From Bacillus sp. SG-1 (GTDB lineage: Bacteria; Bacillota; Bacilli; Bacillales; Bacillaceae_B), in NCBI RefSeq assembly GCF_000181495.1, contig NZ_ABCF01000028.1, positions 1-36,522 of the forward strand: a stretch of DNA of 36,522 nt, in the 5' to 3' direction. Made by a program: the position numbers and the translations under genes. Within the stretch, counting starts at the first letter, position 1; the number at the start of each line of letters is the position of its first letter. The notes beneath the pieces are model-generated. The model ran no database searches. It was not told the origin of the DNA and saw nothing but the letters and a program-made list of their open reading frames with translations. Positions 1 to 11,585 of the stretch are shown piece after piece.

Positions 1-2
1 AA

Positions 3-122
3 ACGTATCAATGGGCAGAAATAAACGATGATTATAAAGAGTTTAATTTCAATTTTGAATCTCTCACTAAAATAAGGAGTCAGTTGCCAGTAGAGAAACA
101 CTACAATCTCCACGATTACTAA
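3..122 (+). CDS. 3' end of an unrecognised gene (cut by the window edge)
   Basis: An open frame enters from the left edge and runs 39 codons to a TAA at 120-122. The readable tail is rich in aromatic, Asn and acidic residues and ends VEKHYNLHDY. I do not recognise it. It is not the C terminus of IleS, which would be expected a little upstream of lspA in a B. subtilis-like order. Base composition is AT-rich, like the small gene that follows and unlike the lspA and pyr genes, which fits an accessory insertion. The frame is the only one of the three forward frames without an early stop. With only 39 codons visible the coding call is moderate. Confidence 0.45.
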   Translation, partial: TYQWAEINDDYKEFNFNFESLTKIRSQLPVEKHYNLHDY

Positions 123-181
123 TTCTTACATATCAACATTTTTCACCATTTGTATCATACTAACAACACGGAGGGATGTAT

Positions 182-442
182 ATGGAAGAACAACTACAAC
201 AAACGATCAAGGAATTGGAAGTTTCTTTAAAAGAGCTTGAAAATGCCCATTCGGAAAATGTTTTGGTTCAACATTACATTCAGGAAGAGAAGAAGGAGAT
301 CCAAAATCTGCTGGAAAAGTTTAATGGAGGCTCATTTACAGATTTAAAAGGATATGAAGAACTTATTTCTTATTTTTGGATCGACAGCGGAAAAAATAAT
401 GTGCGTGACTGGACACAGTTCACGAAAAAGTCGCTTTATTAG
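182..442 (+). CDS. small hypothetical protein with N-terminal coiled coil
   Basis: An 86-residue protein that I do not recognise. The first half (about residues 1-48) is a charged, Leu/Glu/Lys-rich helix with heptad-like spacing, so a coiled coil is likely. The second half is a short globular stretch with aromatic residues (ELISYFWID, RDWTQF). No signal peptide, membrane segment or zinc-binding cysteines are present, so it is not the DksA/YlyA-type protein found before lspA in B. subtilis. A strong GGAGGG site at 170-175 lies directly against an ATG at 176 but 6 bases before the ATG at 182, so I chose 182. It begins 60 bp after the preceding gene end and may be co-transcribed with it. Confidence 0.6.
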   Translation: MEEQLQQTIKELEVSLKELENAHSENVLVQHYIQEEKKEIQNLLEKFNGGSFTDLKGYEELISYFWIDSGKNNVRDWTQFTKKSLY

Positions 443-497
443 TTTTTTAGGCTGTGCAGGGGATCAACGAACAAATGGTGCTGCGTATGGATAAGTG

Positions 498-526
498 TGT
501 CTTTCTCGCCGTGATTATGCTAAAAT
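498..526 (+). promoter_or_regulatory. candidate extended -10 promoter for lspA-rluD
   Basis: A TGCTAAAAT extended -10 lies at 518-526, about 40 bp before the lspA start. The -35 position (498-503, TGTCTT) is poor, so activity would rely on the TG extension. It is the best promoter-like match in the gap between the small gene and lspA. Confidence 0.4.
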
Positions 527-566
527 GCTTAAGTAATCATTTTGATTGGAGACGGAGGCTACCCGT

Positions 567-1061
567 ATGTTTTATTATCTGATTGCTTTGATTGTAGTAG
601 CATTGGATCAGCTGACAAAGTGGCTGATTGTGCGGAATATGACAGAAGGACAGAGCATCACCGTGATAGAAGATTTATTCTATATCACTTCCCATAGGAA
701 CCAGGGAGCTGCCTGGGGCATTCTGCAAGGCCAGATGTGGTTCTTCTATATAATCACAATCGCAGTCATTATAGGTATTGTTTATTATCTTGAAAAGCAG
801 GCAAAAGGAGATAAACTGTTCAGCATAAGTCTTGCATTGCTGCTTGGCGGTGCCATTGGAAATTTTATTGACAGGCTATTTAGAAAAGAGGTCGTGGACT
901 TTCTGAATACATATATCTTTCAATACGATTTCCCAATTTTCAATATTGCTGATGCTGCTCTGACATTCGGTGTTGGTTTATTGATCATCAATATGCTGCT
1001 GGAAGAGCGAAGAGAAAAGAAGGAGAAATTATATGGAAACAATGGAACATATCGTTCGTGA
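567..1061 (+). CDS. lspA: lipoprotein signal peptidase II
   Basis: Membrane aspartyl protease that cleaves the signal peptide from diacylglyceryl-modified prolipoproteins at the lipobox cysteine. The 164-residue protein has four hydrophobic membrane segments and the family signatures GNFIDR and VVDF, followed by [11 protein letters not shown]. The catalytic aspartates should be D111 (VVDF) and D129 (NIAD). The ATG at 567 is preferred over an in-frame TTG at 546 because GGAGG at 554-558 is well spaced from it. The 3' end overlaps rluD by 29 bp, so the two are translationally linked, as in B. subtilis (lspA-ylyB). Confidence 0.95.
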   Translation: MFYYLIALIVVALDQLTKWLIVRNMTEGQSITVIEDLFYITSHRNQGAAWGILQGQMWFFYIITIAVIIGIVYYLEKQAKGDKLFSISLALLLGGAIGNFIDRLFRKEVVDFLNTYIFQYDFPIFNIADAALTFGVGLLIINMLLEERREKKEKLYGNNGTYRS

Positions 1062-1944
1062 AGAAGAGAAAAGTGTAAGACTGGACAAAGTACTGACACA
1101 GCTGGAAGAGAAGTGGTCCAGGTCACAGGTTCAGCAATGGATCAAAGATGGAAATGTAAAAGTGAATGGCTCTCAAGTGAAGACAAACTATAAATGTGCC
1201 ATCGAGGACAAGATCATCATTTCCATTCCTGAACCGGAGGAACTGGATGTGGTCCCTGAGAACATGGATCTTGATATTTACTTTGAAGATGCCGATGTCA
1301 TTGTTGTTAACAAGCCAAGAGGAATGGTTGTCCATCCCGCTCCCGGCCATCCGTCGGGAACATTGGTGAATGGTCTGATGGCACATTGCAAGGACCTTTC
1401 AGGTATTAATGGTGTCTTAAGGCCCGGCATCGTCCATCGGATAGATAAGGATACATCAGGGCTTCTAATGGTTGCCAAAAATGATTTGGCCCATGAAAAG
1501 CTCGTGGAACAACTCGTGAACAAGACGGTAACAAGAAAATACAAGGCGATTGTTCATGGTATCATTCCTCATGACCATGGAACAATTGATGCACCTCTGG
1601 GCAGGGATCCAAAGGACCGTCAAAATATGGCGGTTGTGGATTCAGGAAGAGATGCGGTCACACATTTCAATGTTCTCGAAAGGTTTACAGATTTTACTTA
1701 CGTAGAGTGTAAATTGGAGACCGGCAGGACACACCAGATCCGTGTTCATATGAAATATATAGGCTATCCGCTGGCAGGAGACCCTAAGTATGGTCCGAGG
1801 AAAACACTGGACTTGGGCGGACAGGCATTGCATGCAGCCGTCCTTGGCTTCATCCATCCCCGTACTGGAGAATACCTGGAGTTTGAAGCGGAACCGCCTG
1901 AAGTATTTCGACACACTCTGCAAAAATTGCAAAATAATCGTTGA
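1033..1944 (+). CDS. rluD: 23S rRNA pseudouridine synthase, RluD family (YlyB)
   Basis: Converts specific uridines in 23S rRNA to pseudouridine. The protein has 303 residues, the same as B. subtilis YlyB. An N-terminal S4 RNA-binding domain (about residues 14-75) precedes the RluA/RluD catalytic domain. The signature [11 protein letters not shown] places the catalytic aspartate at D138, and the GRTHQIRVH motif follows. The ATG at 1033 has AAGGAGA upstream; the gene starts inside lspA. Its TGA stop (1942-1944) lies within the -35 box of the pyr operon promoter. Family assignment is secure; the exact rRNA target positions are inferred from homologs. Confidence 0.92.
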   Translation: METMEHIVREEEKSVRLDKVLTQLEEKWSRSQVQQWIKDGNVKVNGSQVKTNYKCAIEDKIIISIPEPEELDVVPENMDLDIYFEDADVIVVNKPRGMVVHPAPGHPSGTLVNGLMAHCKDLSGINGVLRPGIVHRIDKDTSGLLMVAKNDLAHEKLVEQLVNKTVTRKYKAIVHGIIPHDHGTIDAPLGRDPKDRQNMAVVDSGRDAVTHFNVLERFTDFTYVECKLETGRTHQIRVHMKYIGYPLAGDPKYGPRKTLDLGGQALHAAVLGFIHPRTGEYLEFEAEPPEVFRHTLQKLQNNR

Positions 1945-1969
1945 CAACGATGCTCTAAGCCCTTATGAT
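1941..1969 (+). promoter_or_regulatory. sigmaA promoter of the pyr operon
   Basis: A perfect -35 TTGACA (1941-1946), a 17-bp spacer and TATGAT (1964-1969) form a near-consensus vegetative promoter. It overlaps the last codon and stop of rluD and starts the transcript carrying the first PyrR attenuator. Confidence 0.85.
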
Positions 1970-1990
1970 TGATATAACCGAATAAGGAAA

Positions 1991-2710
<720 letters not shown>

Positions 2711-2830
2711 ACAGCTTTCCTTTTAAAGACAGTCCAGAGAGGCTGGCAAAGGAATCTCAATAGAGTTTCACAGCATGTGAACCTTATTGCAGAACCCTCT
2801 TTGCGCCCTCTTGCAGAGAGGTTTTTTTTA
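2711..2830 (+). promoter_or_regulatory. PyrR-dependent attenuator 2 (pyrR-pyrP)
   Basis: Conserved PyrR site at about 2716-2754: TTCCTTT and AAAGGAA arms enclosing CAGTCCAGAGAGGCTG. A small TTCACA/TGTGAA stem lies at 2767-2781. The terminator at 2793-2828 pairs AACCCTCTTTGC with GCAGAGAGGTT before a run of seven T. It gives separate control of pyrP and everything downstream. Confidence 0.85.
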
Positions 2831-2866
2831 TAGGAGTCGGCAGAAATGAATAGAGGAGGAAACAAC

Positions 2867-4183
2867 ATGGCAAATAACAACGAAGCAGTATTAGATGTAA
2901 GAGACGTACCGAAGGCAGGACAATGGCTTACGCTCAGTTTACAGCACTTATTCGCAATGTTTGGGGCGACGGTACTGGTACCGTACCTGGTAGACCTGAG
3001 TCCGGCAGTTGCGTTAGTATCAAGCGGTCTGGGAACTCTGGCGTACCTATTGATTACAAGGGGAAGAATTCCAGCATATCTGGGATCGTCATTCGCTTTC
3101 ATAGCTCCGATCATATCAGCTAAAACGGTCGGAGGACCTGAGGCAGCCATGATGGGAAGTTTCTTAGCAGGTTTGGTCTATGGAATTGTGGCACTGTTGA
3201 TAGCAAAGCTGGGCCTAAAATGGCTGATGAGGATATTACCTCCTATCGTCGTAGGGCCGGTTATCATGGTGATCGGATTGGGATTAGCAGGAACTGCCGT
3301 TAACATGGCTATGTACGAAAATCCTGGTGCAGCAGAATTGGTTTACAGCAACACGCATTTTATGGTGGCACTGGCTACTCTGTCCATCACGGTCATCGGA
3401 TCGATGTTCTTCCGCGGATTTCTTGGACTCATTCCTATTCTTGCAGGTATTGTCGGAGGATATATGATCGCATTCTTTGCCGGAATTGTAGATTTATCGG
3501 GAGTGAAAGCAGCTCCTTGGCTCCAAATGCCTGACTTTATCATACCTTTTGTAAACTATACACCTTCATTCTCTTGGGAAGTAGCAATGATTATGGTGCC
3601 GGTAGCCATTGTAACACTCGCAGAACATACCGGGGACCAAATGGTTTTAAGTAAGGTAGCTGGAAAAAACTTTTTGAAACAGCCTGGCCTTCACCGCTCA
3701 ATTCTAGGTGACGGTGTGGCAACGATTATCGCATCTTTCCTTGGAGGACCTCCTAATACCACTTATGGAGAGAACATTGGAGTCCTGGCCATCACGAGAG
3801 TATTCAGCGTGTTTGTCATCGGTGGGGCGGCAGTCATTGCCATCGCATTCGGATTCATAGGCAAAATTACGGCGTTGATCGAATCGATTCCAACGGCTGT
3901 AATGGGCGGGGTATCCATCCTGCTGTTCGGTATCATCGCATCAAGCGGACTTCGTATGCTGATTGACAACAAAATTGATTTAGGAAAAAAACGAAATTTG
4001 ATTATCTCTTCAGTCATCCTGGTGATCGGAGTCGGTGGTGCCTTTGTAGAAATCACTGAGAATCTGTCCCTTTCCGGAATGGCTCTGGCAGCCATCGTCG
4101 GTGTAGTCTTGAACTTGGTATTGCCTGGGCAGGATCCTGTTGATGAAAATGAAATGTTTGAAGGATTAAATGAAGAAAATTAA
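2867..4183 (+). CDS. pyrP: uracil permease
   Basis: Proton-coupled uracil importer of the NCS2 (nucleobase-ascorbate transporter) family in the cytoplasmic membrane. The protein has 438 residues (435 in B. subtilis) and many hydrophobic segments through its length. The N-terminal block GQWLTLSLQHLFAMFGATV and the family signature around PNTTYGENIGVLAITRV are clear. The ATG at 2867 is preceded by GAGGAGG at 2852-2859; an in-frame ATG at 2846 has no comparable site. It lies between two PyrR attenuators, so salvage uptake is regulated with de novo synthesis. Confidence 0.94.
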   Translation: MANNNEAVLDVRDVPKAGQWLTLSLQHLFAMFGATVLVPYLVDLSPAVALVSSGLGTLAYLLITRGRIPAYLGSSFAFIAPIISAKTVGGPEAAMMGSFLAGLVYGIVALLIAKLGLKWLMRILPPIVVGPVIMVIGLGLAGTAVNMAMYENPGAAELVYSNTHFMVALATLSITVIGSMFFRGFLGLIPILAGIVGGYMIAFFAGIVDLSGVKAAPWLQMPDFIIPFVNYTPSFSWEVAMIMVPVAIVTLAEHTGDQMVLSKVAGKNFLKQPGLHRSILGDGVATIIASFLGGPPNTTYGENIGVLAITRVFSVFVIGGAAVIAIAFGFIGKITALIESIPTAVMGGVSILLFGIIASSGLRMLIDNKIDLGKKRNLIISSVILVIGVGGAFVEITENLSLSGMALAAIVGVVLNLVLPGQDPVDENEMFEGLNEEN

Positions 4184-4195
4184 ATAGAATACTAG

Positions 4196-5263
<1,068 letters not shown>

Positions 5264-5264
5264 T

Positions 5265-6545
5265 ATGACAACTATCATAAAAAACGCAAAATGGCTAGAA
5301 GAAAGCGGAACAATCTCAATAAAAGATGTAAAGATAGTCGAAAAATATATTGCCGAAATCGGTGAAAATCTATCAGAGGAAAATGCGGAAATTTTCGATG
5401 CAGAAGGGCTTCTACTCCTGCCGGGATTTGTTGACCTTCATGTGCACCTTCGTGAACCTGGCGGAGAAAAGAAGGAGACCATTGAAACAGGAACAAAAGC
5501 TGCTGCAAGAGGCGGCTTTACGACAATAGCAGCAATGCCGAACACAAGGCCGGTACCAGATGATGTGGAAACACTGCAATGGCTGAATGAAAGAATCACT
5601 GAAACAGGCAAGGTCAGAGTGCTTCCATATGCTTCTATAACAGAAAGGCAATTGGGAAAAAACCTTACTGACTTTCCTGCCCTAAAGGAATCAGGTGCCT
5701 TCGCTTTTACCGATGATGGAGTAGGAGTGCAAGAGGCCGGTAAAATGTATGAGGCCATGAAAGCGGCAGCGGCGGTCAACATGGTGATTGTTGCACACTG
5801 TGAAGATAACAGTCTGATTTATGGCGGAGCTGTTCATGAAGGGAAATTTTCAAAAGAGAATGGATTTAAAGGAATTCCTTCCATCTGTGAGTCTGTACAA
5901 ATTGCGAGAGATGTCTTGCTTGCTGAAGCAGCAGACTGTCACTATCATGTCTGCCACATCAGCACAAAAGAATCTGTCAGAGTTGTAAGGGATGCAAAAA
6001 AGGCAGGAATAAAAGTGACAGCAGAAGTGACACCGCACCATTTGCTCCTGACAGAGGACGACATACCTGGAGACGATGCAAACTATAAGATGAATCCTCC
6101 TCTAAGAAGCAGAGAAGACCGGGATGCACTGATTGAAGGCCTGCTGGATGGCACAATCGATTTCATTGCAACCGATCATGCCCCTCATACTGCAGAAGAA
6201 AAATCAGAAGGCATCGCGCTTGCTCCATTTGGAATTGTAGGGCTTGAAACAGCTTTTCCGCTGCTTTATACAAACTTTGTGGAAAAAGAAATTTTCACTC
6301 TGAACCAGCTGGTCGATTGGATGACCAAAAAACCATCTCAAACCTTCAAACTACCGTATGGCACTTTAGAGATTGGAAGTTTAGCAGATATCACATTGGT
6401 TGACTTAACAGAAACAAGAGAAATCAATCCGGAAACATTCTTGTCAAAAGGAAGAAACACACCATTTGGCGGCTGGGTATGCAAAGGGTGGCCAAAAGCG
6501 ACATTCGCAGAAGGAACTCTAACTTGGAAGGAAGGCGAACAATGA
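5265..6545 (+). CDS. pyrC: dihydroorotase
   Basis: Zinc amidohydrolase that cyclises N-carbamoyl-aspartate to dihydroorotate. The 426-residue protein matches the class I type (428 in B. subtilis). The metal-binding motif [10 protein letters not shown] gives H59 and H61, and the late catalytic aspartate is in ATDHAPHT (D304). The ATG at 5265 is preceded by GAGGAGG, which overlaps the end of pyrB. The stop codon overlaps the ATG of pyrAA (ATGA), which suggests translational coupling. Confidence 0.95.
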   Translation: MTTIIKNAKWLEESGTISIKDVKIVEKYIAEIGENLSEENAEIFDAEGLLLLPGFVDLHVHLREPGGEKKETIETGTKAAARGGFTTIAAMPNTRPVPDDVETLQWLNERITETGKVRVLPYASITERQLGKNLTDFPALKESGAFAFTDDGVGVQEAGKMYEAMKAAAAVNMVIVAHCEDNSLIYGGAVHEGKFSKENGFKGIPSICESVQIARDVLLAEAADCHYHVCHISTKESVRVVRDAKKAGIKVTAEVTPHHLLLTEDDIPGDDANYKMNPPLRSREDRDALIEGLLDGTIDFIATDHAPHTAEEKSEGIALAPFGIVGLETAFPLLYTNFVEKEIFTLNQLVDWMTKKPSQTFKLPYGTLEIGSLADITLVDLTETREINPETFLSKGRNTPFGGWVCKGWPKATFAEGTLTWKEGEQ

Positions 6546-7636
6546 TGAAAAGGCAGTTAATTCTTGATGATGGTACGGTTTTTACAGGCGAAGGGTTTGG
6601 AGCAGAAACAAGCTCCGTGGGCGAGGTAGTTTTTAACACAGGCATGACAGGATATCAGGAAATCTTGTCAGATCCGTCTTATTGCGGCCAGATAATAACG
6701 CTGACATACCCGCTAATCGGAAATTATGGAATCAACCGTGATGACTTTGAATCTATTTCACCAGCAATCAAAGGCTTTATCGTAAGGGAAGAAGCTGACT
6801 TTCCTTCCAACTGGAGAAGTGAAAGTACATTGAACGACCTTCTTAAAGCGAAAGGAATCCCGGGATTAGCCGAAATTGATACAAGAATGCTGACGAGAAA
6901 GATCAGAGAACACGGCACGATGAAAGGTATGATCTGTTCAATTGAAGTGGACAAAGAAGAGGTTCTACATAAAATAAGAGCTACTGAACTTCCAACAAAT
7001 CAGGTGAAGCAGGTTTCAACCAAGACAGCCTATCCAAGCCCAGGCAGAGGTTTCCGGGTGGTATTGGTCGATTTCGGGATGAAACATGGAATTCTAAGAG
7101 AACTCAATAAAAGGGATTGTGACGTCATTGTGGTTCCATATAACACAACGGCAGAAGAAATCCAGGCACTGAACCCCGACGGAATCATGCTTTCGAACGG
7201 ACCTGGAGATCCAAAAGATGTTCCTGAAGCAATAGAGATGATTAATGAAACTCTTGGAAAGATTCCTTTGTTCGGGATCTGCCTTGGACACCAGTTGTTT
7301 GCACTTGCTAGTGGAGGAGACACATTCAAGATGAAGTTTGGGCACCGGGGTTCCAACCACCCGGTAAAAGACCTTGCAACAGGAAAAGTGGCTATCACCT
7401 CACAGAACCACGGATATTCTGTAGATGAAGATTCATTAATAGAAACACGACTGGAAGTAACTCATATCGGATTGAATGATGGAACAATAGAAGGATTGAA
7501 ACATCTTGATCTGCCGGCATTCACCGTTCAGTATCACCCTGAAGCTTCACCGGGACCGGAAGATGCCAACGGACTATTCGATCAATTCATGACAATGATG
7601 GAAGCGGAAAAGAGAAAGGAGATTTCACATGCCTAA
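6542..7636 (+). CDS. pyrAA: carbamoyl phosphate synthase, glutaminase (small) subunit
   Basis: Releases ammonia from glutamine and channels it to the large subunit. The 364-residue protein equals the B. subtilis PyrAA length. The N-terminal small-subunit domain begins [15 protein letters not shown]; the class I glutamine amidotransferase domain carries the triad C247 (GICLGHQ), H332 and E334 (YHPEA). The start at 6542 (an ATGATG doublet; 6545 is the alternative) overlaps the pyrC stop by 4 bp. The end overlaps pyrAB by 8 bp. The protein is intact, but its partner subunit is disrupted. Confidence 0.95.
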   Translation: MMKRQLILDDGTVFTGEGFGAETSSVGEVVFNTGMTGYQEILSDPSYCGQIITLTYPLIGNYGINRDDFESISPAIKGFIVREEADFPSNWRSESTLNDLLKAKGIPGLAEIDTRMLTRKIREHGTMKGMICSIEVDKEEVLHKIRATELPTNQVKQVSTKTAYPSPGRGFRVVLVDFGMKHGILRELNKRDCDVIVVPYNTTAEEIQALNPDGIMLSNGPGDPKDVPEAIEMINETLGKIPLFGICLGHQLFALASGGDTFKMKFGHRGSNHPVKDLATGKVAITSQNHGYSVDEDSLIETRLEVTHIGLNDGTIEGLKHLDLPAFTVQYHPEASPGPEDANGLFDQFMTMMEAEKRKEISHA

Positions 7637-10349
7637 ACGTACAGATATCAAAACCATCCTCGTAATAGGAAGCGGCCCGATCGTCATCGGGCAGGCAGCT
7701 GAATTTGACTATGCAGGAACGCAAGCTTGTATCGCCCTGAAAGAGGAGGGCTACAAAGTCATCCTTGTTAACTCTAATCCAGCGACAATCATGACAGACA
7801 GTGAAATCGCCGATAAGGTATACATTGAGCCAATAACTTTGGAATTTGTGAGCAGAATTATCCGGAAAGAACGGCCTGATGCCCTTCTTCCTACCCTTGG
7901 AGGCCAGACTGGTTTAAACATGGCAGTAGAGCTGGCGAATGCAGGTGTCCTTGATGAATGCAATGTTGAAATCCTTGGGACAAAGTTATCAGCAATCGAA
8001 CAGGCTGAAGACCGTGACCTTTTCCGCAAACTGATGAATGAACTGAACGAACCGGTACCGAAAAGTGAAATCATACGCTCAGTAGATGAAGCTTTCCAAT
8101 TTGTTGAAGAAGTAGGGTATCCAGTGATTGTCCGTCCTGCCTATACGCTTGGAGGAACAGGCGGGGGAATTTGCCACAACCGTGAAGAGTTGATTGAAAT
8201 CGTCAGCAGCGGGCTCAAATACAGCCCTGTGACACAATGCCTGCTTGAGAAAAGCATTGCCGGCTTCAAAGAAATTGAATATGAAGTCATGCGTGACAGC
8301 AATGACAGCGCTATTGTTGTGTGTAATATGGAAAACTTTGATCCAGTCGGAATCCATACCGGTGATTCAATTGTTGTGGCGCCAAGCCAAACATTGAGTG
8401 ACAGGGAATATCAGATGTTAAGGAACTGCTCGCTGAAAATTATCCGTGCTTTGGGAATTGAAGGTGGCTGTAACGTACAGCTGGCCCTTGATCCCGACAG
8501 CTTCCAGTATTACATCATTGAAGTGAATCCGCGTGTAAGCCGCTCTTCAGCGCTTGCTTCAAAAGCAACCGGCTATCCGATCGCCAAGCTTGCGGCGAAG
8601 ATTGCAGTAGGTTTGAATCTTGATGAAATGATGAACCCTGTAACAGGAAAAACGTATGCGAGTTTCGAGCCTGCACTTGACTATATTGTTTCCAAGATCC
8701 CGCGCTGGCCGTTTGATAAATTTGAATCAGCAAAAAGAAATCTTGGAACACAGATGAAGGCAACAGGTGAAGTCATGGCGATCGGCCGTACTTTTGAAGA
8801 ATCAATCCTGAAAGCGGTCCGTTCACTGGAGAGCAACGTGTATCACCTGGAACTGGAAGATGCAGCTGGTTTTGATGATGCTCTTATAGAAAAACGTATC
8901 AGAAAAGCTGGGGATGAAAGGCTCTTCTATATCGGGGAAGCCCTGCGCCGTGGTGTAACAATTAATACCATCCATGATTGGAGCAAAATTGATTTATTCT
9001 TCCTTCATAAGTTGAAGAAAATTGTAGACTTTGAAGCTGAACTTGCTGATGCGCCTTTTAACAAAGAGCTTGCATATAAAGCAAAGAGAATGGGCTTTGC
9101 CGATATTACACTGGCCAAGTTATGGAATGCAGCAGAAAAGCAGGTCTACGACTGGAGAAAAGAACAGGAACTGATCCCGGTTTACAAAATGGTCGATACA
9201 TGTGCCGCCGAGTTTGAATCTGAAACTCCATACTTCTACGGAACATACGAAAGAGAAAATGAATCAATCGTTACTTCAAAAAAGAGTGTGGTCGTACTTG
9301 GATCAGGCCCGATACGAATCGGCCAGGGCGTAGAGTTTGACTACGCCACAGTGCACTCCGTATGGGCGATTAAAGAAGCGGGTTATGAAGCAATCATCGT
9401 TAATAATAATCCAGAAACGGTTTCAACGGACTTCAGTATTTCCGACAAGCTCTATTTCGAACCGTTGACAATTGAAGATGTCATGCACATTATCGATCTG
9501 GAAAAGCCTGAAGGTGTGGTCGTTCAATTCGGCGGCCAGACGGCGATTAACCTGGCAGCTCAATTAGTGGAGAGGGGCGTCAGAATCCTGGGCACATCTT
9601 TGGAGGACTTGGATCGTGCGGAGAACAGGGATAAATTTGAATACACACTTCAAAGTCTCGGTATTCCTCAGCCGGAAGGCAAAACAGCCGTTACAGTTGA
9701 AGGTGCTGTGGAGATTGCTGATTCCATCGGATATCCGGTGTTGGTCCGCCCGTCATATGTCCTTGGAGGCCGTGCGATGGAAATCGTGTACGAACAAAGC
9801 GAACTGCTTCAGTACATGAAGAATGCCGTTAAGGTGAACCCTGAACATCCCGTGTTGATTGACCGCTACTTAATCGGAAAAGAAATTGAAGTTGACGCGA
9901 TATCGGATGGAAAAGGTGTTGTCATTCCAGGCATCATGGAACATATCGAGAGAGCGGGTGTTCATTCGGGGGACTCTATTGCAGTATACCCGCCACAGCA
10001 GCTGACACGGGATCAGAAAGAGAGAATCATAGAGTATACAACGAAGCTTGCCAGGGGATTGAATATCATAGGATTGCTGAATATACAGTATGTCATCAGC
10101 AAAAACGAGGTGTATGTCCTTGAAGTCAATCCGCGTTCCAGCCGTACCGTACCATTCCTAAGCAAGATCACAGGTGTACCTATGGCAAACCTGGCGACAA
10201 AAGTGATTCTGGGCCGCACTTTGGAAGAAATGGGCTATCAGTCCGGATTGGTACCAGAGAAACAAGGGGTCTATGTCAAAGTTCCTGTGTTCTCCTTCGC
10301 GAAACTTCGCAGAGTGGACATAGTCTCCCCCCTTATAATGGACATATAA
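7629..10349 (+). pseudogene. pyrAB: carbamoyl phosphate synthase large subunit, 5' part, broken by an IS element
   Basis: Normally uses two ATP to make carbamoyl phosphate from bicarbonate and ammonia. The visible N-terminal part keeps 897 native codons: the first ATP-grasp domain (about 1-400), the oligomerisation domain (400-550) and most of the second ATP-grasp domain, with paired repeats such as [17 protein letters not shown] and [16 protein letters not shown]. After [15 protein letters not shown] the frame enters the insertion sequence and stops after nine further codons. It therefore lacks the conserved [12 protein letters not shown] segment and the C-terminal regulatory domain. The start is well supported by AAAGGAGA and the 8-bp overlap with pyrAA. 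A truncated 906-residue product is probably not a working enzyme. Confidence 0.93.
10334..10339 (+). promoter_or_regulatory. TATAAT -10 box in the left IS end (half of a junction promoter)
   Basis: A perfect TATAAT lies 13 bp inside the left end. The right end carries TTGATT at 11620-11625. If the ends are joined in an IS circle with a 3-bp spacer, these become -35 and -10 boxes 18 bp apart, the arrangement known from IS911 and IS2. In the integrated copy no good -35 lies at the correct distance. Confidence 0.5.
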
Positions 10350-10395
10350 GTTATCATGAAGATACGACAAATATGCATTTATGGGGGAAATAATA

Positions 10396-10707
10396 ATGCC
10401 TAAAAAACCAAGTTCACATACAAGTGTCGAAGTTAAACTAGAAGCTGTAAAAAATGTCTTGGAGAATCATCAACCTGTAGCTGTAGTGGCAGAGGAGATG
10501 GGATTGCACAGAGACACAGTAAATAGATGGGTGAACAAGTTCAAAGAAAATGGGAAAGAGGGTTTGATGAACTCCCGTTCTATTACTAACTCAGCGTCTT
10601 CCAAGGATTTAAAAAGAATTCGCGAATTGGAGAAGAAACTTAAGGAAAAGGAACAAGAGAATGAAATCCTAAAAAAGTTCCAGGCCTTTCTCAAAGAGAA
10701 CGAATAA
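10396..10707 (+). CDS. IS3-family transposase OrfA (DNA-binding)
   Basis: A 103-residue helix-turn-helix protein that recognises the IS ends and regulates transposition. Residues about 8-55 form the HTH (VEVKLEAVKNVLENHQPVAV and EEMGLHRDTVNRWV). The rest is a charged leucine-zipper-like helix (RIRELEKKLKEKEQENEILKK) used for multimerisation in this family. The ATG at 10396 has GGGGGA at about 10383-10388; an in-frame ATG at 10381 precedes this site and is unlikely. The slippery run A AAA AAG at 10671-10677 is in the correct phase near the end of the gene for a -1 shift into orfB. Confidence 0.9.
   Translation: MPKKPSSHTSVEVKLEAVKNVLENHQPVAVVAEEMGLHRDTVNRWVNKFKENGKEGLMNSRSITNSASSKDLKRIRELEKKLKEKEQENEILKKFQAFLKENE
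10671..10677 (+). promoter_or_regulatory. programmed -1 ribosomal frameshift site, A AAA AAG
   Basis: In the orfA frame the run reads CT A AAA AAG TTC. A -1 slip continues as K-V-P-G-L-S-Q-R-E-R-I-S-K-K-F-E and then joins OrfB without a stop. The product would be an OrfAB fusion of 396 residues (94 from OrfA plus 302). Confidence 0.8.
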
Positions 10708-10733
10708 GCAAGAAATTTGAAGCTATTTCTGCA

Positions 10734-11585
10734 TTGAGAAAGGAATACCCAGTTATACTTTTATGCCGCGTACTTAAGGTGTCACCTAGTGGTTATTATG
10801 CCTACCTTAAGCGACCAAAGCGTTCTGCATCCTCAGAAGAAAAAGAGACATTAAAAGCAATTAAGAAAGTATATCGAGCCGAGAAAGGGACTTATGGATC
10901 TAAACGAATTTCAAAAGTTTTGAAGGCCAAGGGGCAAATTGTTAACCATAAAAGAGTAGCTAGGCTAATGAAGGAAGCCAATTTAAAGGCAGTGGTGAGA
11001 CTGCCAAAGACAAATGAAGAATCGAAGGGGAAGTCAACTGGTACGGTATATCCGAACCTTCTTGAAAGAGACTTTGAGGCTCAACATCCAAACCAAAAGT
11101 GGGTAACTGATATGACTGAAGTCATCCACAGAGGTGAAAAGCTATATATTTCAGCCCTTATGGATTTGTTTAACCGAGAAATTATCGCCTTTAAAATAGG
11201 GTTAAGTCCAAACAAACAATTGATTGAAGATACTATCAAAGCTGCCAAAAAGAAAAGAAAGCTAAAGAACCTTGAAGGCGTTCTTATTCACAGTGATCAA
11301 GGAAGTGTATACCGTTCTCTTATGTACCGAAGCTTGAAGAAAGAGTTTAAATTCACCCCTAGTATGTCCCGGAAGGGTAACTGTTGGGATAATGCCGTTA
11401 TAGAAAGCTTTTTCTCTCAGCTGAAGACTGAATTCCCTTGTTTCTATCCTGTAAATAAAGATTCAAATATACTTCAAATAAATTTATTAAAGTATATTAA
11501 GCGATACAACGAGAAACGAATCCACAGTAAAATTGGATTCGTTTCTCCAAAACAGTTCCTTAAAGACTATCTAAAAACGGCTTGA
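10734..11585 (+). CDS. IS3-family transposase OrfB (DDE catalytic domain)
   Basis: Catalytic half of the transposase (rve integrase core). From the TTG at 10734 it has 283 residues, but the biologically relevant product is probably the OrfAB fusion made by frameshifting, in which this frame begins at 10677. The DDE triad is complete: WVTDMTEV, IHSDQGS and NAVIESFF, with 35 residues between the second D and E. The HTH_21-like region (YGSKRISKVLKAKG) precedes the core, and the typical tail RIHSKIGFVSPKQF follows. A 14-bp perfect hairpin lies inside the last codons (11511-11547). Confidence 0.92.
   Translation: MRKEYPVILLCRVLKVSPSGYYAYLKRPKRSASSEEKETLKAIKKVYRAEKGTYGSKRISKVLKAKGQIVNHKRVARLMKEANLKAVVRLPKTNEESKGKSTGTVYPNLLERDFEAQHPNQKWVTDMTEVIHRGEKLYISALMDLFNREIIAFKIGLSPNKQLIEDTIKAAKKKRKLKNLEGVLIHSDQGSVYRSLMYRSLKKEFKFTPSMSRKGNCWDNAVIESFFSQLKTEFPCFYPVNKDSNILQINLLKYIKRYNEKRIHSKIGFVSPKQFLKDYLKTA
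11511..11547 (+). other. 14-bp perfect hairpin inside orfB
   Basis: GAGAAACGAATCCA (11511-11524) pairs exactly with TGGATTCGTTTCTC (11534-11547) around a 9-nt loop. It lies in translated sequence (NEKRIHSKIGFVSP) and has no T run after it, so it is not a classical terminator. It could pause polymerase or ribosomes, or limit read-in. Confidence 0.75.
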
